A stretch of DNA of 64,000 nucleotides from Petrosia ficiformis (Eukaryota > Porifera > Demospongiae > Haplosclerida > Petrosiidae): contig OX345644.1 in assembly GCA_947044365.1 (NCBI GenBank), forward strand, positions 5,090,577-5,154,576, in the 5' to 3' direction. Every line of letters begins with the position of its first letter. The stretch's first letter is position 1. A program made the position numbers and the translations under genes. Below are positions 46,883-58,412 of the stretch, one piece after another. The notes under the pieces are model-generated. The model saw nothing but the letters and a program-made list of their open reading frames with translations. It did no database searches and was not told the DNA's origin.

Positions 46883-49800
46883 ATGGAACCTAGTACTCTT
46901 CAACAGATTTGTAGAAACAAGGAAACCTCACAGACGATTGAAAAGTGTTTAAAGGAGAGTGGGTTTATTTCCCATTTAAAAGCAAACCTTTGGTCGGAAA
47001 TTTACAAAGAACCGCACGTTAGTAAAGATGGATTAGAACTATTGTCAAAAAGAGTAATGTGGAAAACAGGTATATAACTGCAATAATTTATTATCTATGG
47101 TGTGAACATGTACTCATACAGCACTCTGTTGAGTAGTCTCACAAGCCAGACACAACCCTAAAGCAGGGAAGGGTCTGGACACAGCCTTTACACCAGCTTG
47201 TACTGCAGGAATGCAATTACTGTTGATTTCACTTCTGTTCGAGCAGAGCGCGCGTAAAAGTGTGAAATCGTGTGCATGTGCATGCTTAGTCAGACATTAT
47301 CTAAATTAGTTTCCATAGTAACAAAAGATGCCCACGCGATATCGAGCAAGTACTCATGCACACTCTGTTCGAACGGAAGTGAAATCAACAGTATTGTGAT
47401 AAAATATTATTATTAAAACGCATCAGCTCCACCTAATAAAGATGGCAATTGCAACAGCGAACAAATCTTAAATCCAGCACTAAAAATGCAGCTTCCAATC
47501 CATTGCTCTTTAAAACTCTCCACTTTATCTTTCATAAGCACGATTAAGGGTGACACAACTATGACTACACTTCCAATATTGCCTCTTAGCTCAGCATTAA
47601 TATGAACGATACTATAGTTGCATAGTAAATTAGTAATCACTCTTACCATAGCTAGTCTGGAGTAAAATGAAAACATCTTTCTTACTAACAAATTCTACAG
47701 TGGCTTCCTTCTGCTTTGTCTCGAATCCCAAACATCTACCTGCTGCTTCTATAATTGACATCTCCATGTTCGTTTTGCAGTTCTACTGTTCTGACATTTC
47801 GTGACATTCTGCTATTTGATTGGGGCACAACGTACAGAGTACCAGGAACAAGCTGATGTAAAGGCTGTGTCCAGACCCTTCCCCGCTTTAGGGTTGGGTC
47901 TGGCTTACAAGACTATCTGTTGAGTTGATTCTACCCACACATATCATAATAAGTCAGTCAAAGCACCTGCTTACTCTTTTGCACTGGAAATTGCAGCACT
48001 CTGAGGTTTGGTCAAACATACAGCACGAGTGAAGCCAGTTAGTGCTGTATGCTTGTCAAGACCACACATCAAGTAAGGTCATTTCCATTATGTATATTTA
48101 TTATAGCATACTTACTATCTTTACTAGCTATACTGTAGCTATTTCTGATTGAATAATCTTTGTTATCATTTTGCAGGTTTTGATTCAAAACTGAAGAATG
48201 CTGTTTATTGTGAAATAATCAAGTTAGTTTTGACACATTACTCTCTCTTTCTCTTCACATGGTAGCTAATGAATTTCCCTCTAATTAAGGTGGAGCTTCA
48301 GTAATTAGCATACTGTAATAGTAGATTTTTAGGTACTTTGTTCTTATTATTTATTCACACACTGCATTGCTCTGAAATTTTGAAAACCAGTAGCTGAAAG
48401 ACAGAAATATTTGGCACTAGTCCGATTTTTCTTTTACAACAGTTTGGTTTTGAGTTGTAGTACATTTAACAGAGTAGAATGCTCATTTCAGAGATCATAG
48501 AAGCTGTATTTAAAAATGTAGACCATTGGTGTGTGTATGTTATGAAACACATGTAGCTGTGGTAAATTTGGAGATTTATTGCTGCAAGCCTATCCAGATA
48601 GGTTTGCAGCAATACCAGTCGATATATGTCAAGCATGTAAGAAAATGCTTCAAGCACAATTACAAATTTTAAGATACTTACAAGCACTAAAGGTACAAAG
48701 AACTTGAGCACAAGTGCTTGCCCTTCACATTATGCTTGAAAGCATTTCAATCACTTCACAATAAAATGCTTTCAAATACAAGCACTCGAGTGCTTGGCAC
48801 ATATCTCATGATAGAATAGTCTCATTAAGCAGTGTTAGTTGACTTGAAGTTGAAACTGTTACATAATCGATAAGTACATGTATGATAATAATAAATTCAG
48901 TTCTGTTTCTTAATATTTTTATTTACCAACCAAAGAGTAGGTTTAAAAGAGACTTGCTTCTTTGAAACCTACTTTGGTTTATAATTACAAAGAAATGGAT
49001 GTAATACTTTCAAACCATCAGGTAGTAAATGTACACACTGATATTTACTTTCTTCATGTTTGTATATATATGTTGCATGCTATGGTAAGCCAAATTACTA
49101 TCTCGAATTTTAATAAATTGTGAAGTAAATACATGTACTAGTAATTCCCATTGCATCAAACCATTACATGTACTTCTTTGCTGATCTTATTAGGTTATCA
49201 CAAACAGGTCTTCCTAATCACTTTATATCTATGCTACATGACAAATCATCAAAGGAGACTGTTGACTATATATGTGATGCACAGCAAAAATGGAATGATA
49301 AACTTAGAAGGAGTTTAACTGCTTTGTCAGTTGAGAGAAAATTGTCATTTATAAAAGAAGTAAGGTTATATTTATGATACATGTACATATTCAACCCTTT
49401 GATTGTTGTATTAGAGTACTGTACACTGTTAGAAATTCATTATACATGTATCTATTGTGGTCTACTCAATTAGCTTTTGTACCCGGGAGCTAAAAGATAG
49501 TGGGAATAAAGTCTGGATTCAACTGTTTGTATATGAGCTAACATTTAGAAAATATATATTAACAAGATCTGCTCCTATTTTTAAGGTGCTCTAGCTAAAA
49601 TGAGACAGCTTGAGTCATACTGATGACTATATGTACCTACATTCTGTTGAACTATATGATATAACATCTTTAAGAGCTAGTGCATGATCTATAATTATGA
49701 CAAATGTTATCATGCAAACTTAAATGTTTAGAACATTACTGTATATATACATACAATGTATACATGTATGAGGTACAATGTAGTTGTATTTCCTCTAAAT

Positions 49801-52800
49801 ATTATGACTAAATCCTGTTAGTTTCTATACTACTACAACATGGTGTTAGTACTTCTAGACATGCTAAATGTGTAATCATTTTAGCATAATTATTTAATCA
49901 GCGAGTACAGTAGTACTCTCTATGTAAGATGGCACCGAAAAAAAATGGCTGCCCATACATTTCAATTGGAAATGATGAGCTGAAATCTCTGCTAAAATTA
50001 TAGAAACAAGTCTTAATACACACATACTTTTTGATATCTAGTGTTTTTATGACTAACAACATCTTCTAGACAGCTAGAGATCCTCTTTAAAGTAGAGAAC
50101 CAGCAAGTAGCAAAACTGGCAAAATCTTCATCATATTATTAATAATTTTTTTTCCAGACAAATCATTTTTTTGTTTGTTGAACTATCACAATGATTCTAG
50201 CACTATTCCAATTGCATTTATAGTAAAATTCTGGTCTACAAGTATCAAGATGATATCTTCAGATACTATGAAAGAAGACAGTCTCAACAAAGATTTGGAG
50301 GCCATTTTCCTAAGTGTATTCATAAGTGTTCGTAATCAACCCATGTGAAATTTAATTACGCATGCGCATTTGTATACTTGGAACATGGAAGCTGAAAAGG
50401 TGAAAGTGCTTGTTGCATTGGAATCATAAGCATAGTGATAACATTTGTGAGCAAATACATTCTTATAATAATGAGTATAATAATAATTATTATCAGTATT
50501 AAAGCCATTGTATAGTAATATTGTATACTATGATAAGCATTGGAATACTGAATGATTGACACAGTGACTGACACTACTTCTTGTGGGACTGCAGACAGTG
50601 CTGTAAGTGAAATAGAGAATATACATCATTTGTAAGTGAAAGAGAATGATAATCAATGCATAAATACAAAAGATTGACCTTCATTGATGAACTAATTTTA
50701 ATGCATTTATGATTGTATGATTTCACACCATTTAGAAAAAAACAATGGAAACAAGAATAATAAAAAAACATTTCCAATAAAATGAAAGAAGATGTAGGGA
50801 TTTCAAAACCCAAACAGCATGTGAACAAGGTTGGGAAGCTAACATAGGACTCAAATTAAACAAACCACTTCCATATAACCCTACATAAGTGCGGCTCTTT
50901 GTATTTTGTTTTATAGTAGTGTAAGTACTTATGTAGGGTTATATGGAAGTGGTTTGTTTAATTTTGGGTCCTATGTTAGCTTCCCAACCTTGTTCACATG
51001 TTTTTTGGGTTTTGACATCCTTACAGCTTTCATTTTTATTGAAAATGCTTGTCATCAATATCTGAATTTGAAAAGCAATATCTTGCAAAATGTATTCATA
51101 ACAATTAATATATTATGTAGTGTGAATGTAGTTGTGATGACGTTTTAAGCAATCAAGACTCTTGCTATTATGCTATCTATTACTGTATATTATTTCTTGT
51201 TTAAAATAGAGATCACAATCAGAAAGAGATAGATTGGAAAAGAAATGGAATGCAATTAGCACCCTGAAATATGGTAAGATCTAAATGCAAGAATGTTCTG
51301 TTCAACATTAGTTAAAGTGGTTGGAAAGAAAGTCAAAAGCGAAATAAAAATCAGGATTCCATGGATACTACTATCTGTACTCATATCGGGGCTAATACTA
51401 GTAATATCAGATATATACACTTCACGAGTTTATATTTATTATTCATGTGCTGAAATTATTTATAAAAATGGCTACTTGAAAAATCCTCATCTCGCACACT
51501 ACTTTAAGATGCAATAGTGATAATTGTTTGTTGTGAAGTAAATATTGAACATTAGGTAGTGATATACAAGTCCCTCCATATCAAAGAAGCCAGAGATAAA
51601 CCTTAGGTGGTGGCCAGATATTGATCTCCACATTTTTTCAGGTTTCCACGGATACCTCAATTTACTGATACTTCTGATACTGATTCTAGAATGAATATGT
51701 AAAGTTGATACTGATACCAAAATTGATATTGATATTGAGTGCACACATGTAGTGTTGATTATTCATGCTCTACTAGCAGTGCATAATTTGTATGCATTTA
51801 TCTTGCAAATTTTAAGAAATGAAAATAACCATACCTTAGTCAATAGAGTAGGCAAGTAGCCCTTCAGGGCCTTGAATTGTCAGTAGCCACAGCATGTTTA
51901 TATGAACTTCATATATATACATGATAGAAAATGTGATTGTGCAGTTGTCATGAATGATTTTAATTTCTACAGATAACACTAAATTACACCCTATATACTC
52001 ACCAAAGGATTTTTTACACTTTTTACAAACTATTAAGAATCCAAATAGTTGTGTAATAGAAAGGTAAGTATGCACAGTTTAGTGGAATAAACACAAGGTT
52101 GTAGAAATTATTTGTAGGGTTTAGCATTTTATACTATGGATGTGCAATACACCAAAAAAATTGTGTTTCATAATTATTGCAATTAAAACTATCGTAATAC
52201 GATACAGTACCATGATCTTTACATTTTTTGGAAATAATAATTGAAATGTGTGAAGAAATGGCTGTTTAGTTAAATAGTAATGGAAATAACTTTATAATCA
52301 AGGCACTGTTGCTTTTAGGGGTAAAATTAGATGAACAAGATCTGTTGAACTGCCCCACTCAAGTGTATTCATAAACACCGGTCAATGATAATGAAGATGA
52401 CACAGTTTAAAGCAATCGTATAGATACTTTTCTCCATTTATCTTTTTTTTTTGTATGTGCTTCTTTTTGTTACTTGCACACATTGTAATACATTCAGTCT
52501 CCAGATAATCAACAAAACATTATGCTGTCATTTGACATCCAAATCTCTCACACACTTGGTAACTTTATCTTGTAATCTTCTTTAGCTAATGACACCTCAA
52601 GGAATATGCCCCAAAATTATACCACACAAGTTTAGTAAAATACCTAAAGGTAACTTTTATATGCAAGTATTAATTTTAACAAATTTCAGCAAATTTGTCT
52701 GTTAGTAAATATTAAGACCACTCCTCCTAGGTCTAAGCACACATCGCGTGATAGCTTAGATGTCTTCCCATACCATTGTACAGAAAACAGTACAGAAGTA

Positions 52801-55800
52801 GCATCTACTGCTCCAAGTTACTTGCCTCATTCAGATGTAGGAGTGTGGACTATGAGTAGAGTCCATTCAGTCCATTGTCACAAAGGCTGTGTTGACACTC
52901 ACTAAGAAGAGGAAGAAGACTTGAAGTAAATATGCTGGTAAAAATGCTCAAGTGGTAAATTTCATGTGGTAAGAGCAACTACAGCAACTGCTACTATTGT
53001 GTTAAGATTTGAAAACCATGAACAATACCCACCAATCTGCACTGAGAGCAAATCACTAAATATACTCTGTTTCAAGTTACCTTTAGGTAATATGATTAGC
53101 CATTGTAGAATTAGTTTAGCTTTTGGTTATACATTGAAGTTAATTACAAACTCAGAAAGTTATATTATAGTAAAAATGTATTTTATTTTTTAACATTCAA
53201 ACATTTTACAGCTACATGTATATATAAATCCATATGACCTTACAATCATTAGCCATGGTAATTGTATTCTTCTCTTACTCTTATAGAGATACCAATATCG
53301 TCTTCTTCATCCATCCAAGATGGAAAGTAAGCCATTGAAATCATGAATTAATATTATATGGTATATCATACAAGTCGGCATTTATGTAAATTCAATATTG
53401 TTTTCAATCTAATGTCCGATATCAATACCATAGATATGAATGTTCAATGAAAAATATAAATCGTAATTGCTTGTAGGGCCATTCCTCTGATTGCTTATTA
53501 TGGGGTTGAATCTGTTCTTTTGTCACAATCGCATACACATTATATTCTGTTCATGGTCAAGGAAGTTGTATTATTATTATTCTGGGGGCTCAATGAACAA
53601 ATGAATAATACAAATTAAACATGTTTCAAGCTGTACAGACCAGCATGAAGAAAGCTGCTTGTAGTTTACGTAGAAGCTGGAAAATTGTTCTAGGTGAAAT
53701 GTAAGAAGACAATATAGTAACTATAATAGTTTCAGGCATGAGAAAGTCAGCCATGATTATCAAATGATGATTATAGGGATCCTCCATATATATCTTGTTT
53801 TTAATCTTGTAGGTAAATGTAGTATTAAACCAGGTGCATCAAAAGGTAGGATTATAACTGCATGTCTGTTTCTTATTTACATGACATGTACGGTATATCA
53901 TTTTAATAGCCATCAAATCTGGTCTTTGTTTGAATGCCAGACAATCATGTCAGACAGGTTGTCCTATTGAGTATAGAATTACTTTATGGAATATGGCATT
54001 GGGTATAGACTGTTCACTGCCTCAGGTAAATATACATGTATGCTTATGTATATTATGGTTAGTGTTTTATAATGTCACTTAATACAGTCTTACATGTACA
54101 TGAGACTGAATAAGTTTAGGCAATCCTGCTGCAAAAATGAACTTAGTGGGTTATATCCAGTCCGCTCCCTCAGTTAATTAAGAGGTTGAGTGAGTGCTCA
54201 TTCAATTGCAATAGTGTTGTATCGAGTCTGTTGGACCTTCATGTTATGCTTGCATGTGATTACTTCACATTGAAGTCTTATACCACTGCAACAAGAGTTC
54301 TCCAAATCACTGTTGTTCATTATACATTAGCAGCTATATCAATAGTTCTCTGGCATTTCTGAAAACTCAGAGGTAATCACTGTCTTTATGCTTATATAAA
54401 CATTCACAATGATTCGATGTGATGACTTTATAGGTAATATAATGTAGGTTAATACATGATTATACTGTAACTCAATAATGAAGCTATGGATTGAAACTCA
54501 CCATTCACAGAAAAGGATGGGAAGGATAAATAGTTATTTTCAGTGTATAAGTCGCACCCCAAAAGTGAGAATACATTTTATTGAGCCAAAAGTGTGACTT
54601 GTATTCTAGAAATAATTATAGAAAGTAAACCAATGTGGCATTGTGGTATAATAATAATTCACTGTTATTGCCCTTAAAAACTCAATGTACATGTAAATTA
54701 CACAAAACAACTGTGATTTTGTTATACAGCAATCTGTCTTGTTAACATTTGAACAGGATATTGTATACATTGAAATATTGATGGTGATTTTTGTTTGGCG
54801 TTTTGGGGTTCATTAAAATTTGCCAATTAGTTCACGAATGAGCATGTGCATTCTAAACGTTTTCCCTACTTAGAAATATACAACAATCAGCTGATATCTT
54901 CCTTGAAGTGTGTCTAATAAGAAGTAGTAGTCTCCATTTCTCTGTTCTCACCTTCCACTACTAAGTACTTCCAGTGATAAAATTAAAATGGAACAGCAGT
55001 CTATTGGTTATACATAAAATGCATGTGCTCGCTCAGTCATACTCACTTGCTAATCATCAAAATTTAATTTATCTATACTCTGTGAACAGCAAACCGTCAA
55101 TATTTCCATGTGCATGTATACTGTACTTTTTTCCACATACTCAGCATTCATTTCAGTTCAAGAAGTTGAAATTGTCTGTATTGAAAGATCAGTTGCTCAT
55201 TGATGACCTTGTTATAGAAGTAAGGGTATGATTTATAAGTTAGATCATTAATATTAGAGATGAAATTCATCATGGCACTCCCACCTTTGTCTCATCCCCA
55301 GGCTCTCACAGATGAGCCTGGGAATAAGACAGTCCCTACTCTTTAATTTTGAAGTTTATGCTGAAAAACACTGTTTTACAATACTGATTGGAGATTGATG
55401 ACCAATGTCATGTACCACTGATGCACTCCTCCACCCTCAATATTATCCTCACTTTTTGGTCCAGATATCGGGGAAACACTGTAGCTATTACCATGGCGAT
55501 TTGCTATTTTCAAATAATAATTATTCATAATCATCTTTTTTTTGGCCTAAAGAGATTCTCGTTCTATACCACTACGAATTCTTAAAATGAATGTTATATA
55601 AAATTATTTATATATTAATTTATATTATTTGTGATGTACATAGGATGTCAAAAGAACTGCTGCTAATGATGTGGAATACTTTGTGTTTGAAGACACTATA
55701 TATCAGGTGAATATATGAATAATGTACATGTATGTATATACTATATATACATACTAGTGCTGAAATGAATATCTGGATTAATATTCACTTGTTATTCTTG

Positions 55801-58374
55801 TATGTGAGAATGTATTTTTTTAGTATTTGGTTCTTCATTAATGTTTGCTCATACAAAATGTGTGCAATCATTATGGAAATTAAATGGTATTAGGTTAATG
55901 TGTACTTTCTTTTCCTCAGATATTAATGACATTTTTCAGAGATAAAGATCTTCCAACAACTGTATCTTCAATACGTGAATATTCTCAGGAAGGCTATGGA
56001 CACCGGAGTTCAGTCTATCAAATAAATGGTATTATCATTATAGTGTATGTGATATAATTAATTAATAACTTAATGAACAACGTACTGTTGGGGTGCGCCC
56101 TTGCCCACACCATTGTGTACATGTGAATATTTGTTGAATCATGTGGTGATTATTCTGTAAGTGCCACTACTTCAATGTTTTTACACTCGGAATGACAGTA
56201 CTAGTCTAACAGTGTGTACTATCTGTTGATCTGTTCTTAGTATAGTCTGGATTTAACAACAGCCACTTTGATACATTAAAGCTGTTATGCAAAAGGTTTT
56301 TGGAAATTTTCCCACATACTTAAATGTTTCCTTTTCATTCTAAGTGACTGTACTGGTACATGTACATTGATCAGAACTCTTTGGTTGGCAACAGACACAC
56401 AGACAAACAACCAAACTACTGAATTTTACTTCAAACCATTCTAAATTTAAAATAAGCTTTTTTATTGAATGTACAATGTAGAATCTAGGAACGGGGTCAT
56501 GAAAGTTCAAGATCAGGTTTACAATAGATATTGTAAAACCATGCGCTATGTGATTCATAGTTGCTTGTACATGTACTAGCACATCTTACTTTCATGTATC
56601 TTTGTTCAGAGTAATCTTAACTATACAACTTCCCATTATTAATTGATTGGATGTGTCATGAAATGGGTGTGTCAGAATGTTTTGTGTACACAATTACATC
56701 ACCTTTTTCTTATCCCTAGATTTAATTATAGTTATATAGTATCATTTGATGTTTCCACTGCATGCAAGGAATCGTATAATATAGCACCTTGTTTAAGAAT
56801 CAAAGTAGTCATTGAATCACCAAACTGAATTCCGAGTCAATATTCCCATTGCTTTAATGATAATATGATTAATTATCTACTCTTTGTTCACAGGTATAAT
56901 TCCATTTCATGGTTTTTCAATGTATGGTAAGTTATGTACATGTGATATGCTATTAGTAATCCAATAGTTTATGATATAATTATAACAATACCAACTATGA
57001 TAAGTGATTGGTAGGCAATATACATTTAAAAAATATAACTGTAATCATTAAAGAAGTCTGTAGATACATGTATCTGTTAGTGTTATTGGTTTTGTTTCCA
57101 TAGCAACAGGTAATTTTGAATAACAGCTGGAGGCGACACATTGCCCAAATTTAATGATACAATTTTTACTCTAAAATATTATATTACTCTCTCCTGTTCA
57201 CAAAATTATTAGTGCGACTATTATTACATGTGTTTGTGATGTACCATAGTCAGTAGTTGAGTATTATTATTTGTGATATACCATAGTCAGTAGTTGAGTA
57301 TTATTATTTGTGATATACTATAGTCAGTAGTTGACTACTATTATTTGTGATATACCATACCCAGTGGTTGAATAATTATTTTTGTGTTATATTGAAGGTT
57401 ATTCGCATTAATTCACTTTGACTTTGGAAAAATGTTCATAACTGCACCATTTTCATATTATTATCCTTCCCATTCTTTTTTGTGTATGTCAAATCTCATA
57501 AAATTGCTCGAATATTGAGTTACAATACCTTATATTTAAATGTTACACTATTTCTATATAAAGTCATCACATTCTAATTTTCATGTCATCATGAATATGA
57601 ACAGACTTTAATTAGTTTGTAGTTCTACTTATCATTTCATTTCTCTAGCTGCTCCGTTGTGTTATTTACAGCAGAAGACAGAGCTACTTTATGTGTTGTT
57701 CAAAAATATTTATACAAGGTAATGTTAGTTGAAATTCTACTTAAAAAAGACGATTATAAATGCTCCCTGTTAAAAAAAAAACAAAGAAGATTACAACTAA
57801 ACTTGACAATCCAATTATCAAACACTAATACTATTCAGATACTGTCACCATAGTGAGGCCTTTCAGGGTTTCACACAGTTGGAGGGATATTCCACTCCCT
57901 AGAGTTCAGGCCAAATTTATTTCAACACGTAGCAATGTCTCAGCTACAAGCCTTCTTTTGCCCCAGAAGCCACCAGAAACAATCTTAGAGACCATAATTT
58001 CGTGGGGGAACACCCACAGACCCCACATGATCAATCTTTTCCCTCCCTGACAAAATTCTGTATTAAACCATGCCTTTGTAAATACTATGATAGAGTAGAT
58101 ACCTAAGTAAGCAGCAAGTCAGTTGTTGATGTAAATTAAAATTTTATTATTCTGTGCATAAATACATAAATACATAGTATATTGGTCATGAAAGTAATAA
58201 CAGATATGACCAAAATGAGTAAATATCGCATGTATCATCTATCTGATACATTATCAGTATAACACTCACTATTTCATTAATTAAATGTACTGTTGAAATT
58301 CTTATTAATTATTATTATATAACTATCTCTTTTTAGGTATTTCTATCATTTAAACAAGATGTCATCACATGAAC

Positions 58375-58412
<38 letters not shown>

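Larger units (their letters stand above)
47134..47915. mobile_element. Mutator-like element with 9-bp duplication, carrying a helicase fragment
   Basis: Long inverted ends (about 70 bp): TAGTCTCACAAGCCAGACAC at left and, reverse-complemented, TAGTCTTGTAAGCCAGACCC at right; both continue CCTAAAGC(A/G)GGGAAGGGTC. Flanked by TCTGTTGAG at 47125-47133 and 47916-47924. Long inverted ends with a 9-bp duplication are the signature of the Mutator (MULE) superfamily. There is no transposase; the interior holds a RecQ-like fragment and a nested MITE. In TBC1D19 intron 1. Confidence 0.88.

Noticed and set aside
52733..52904. Open frame beginning SKHTSRDSLDVFPYHC after an AG, considered as a TBC1D19 exon
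   Set aside because: Its phase does not fit the preceding candidate exon, it ends in a stop, and it lies between inverted GTTACCTTTAGGTA words (52637-53095), which suggests a mobile-element remnant instead.
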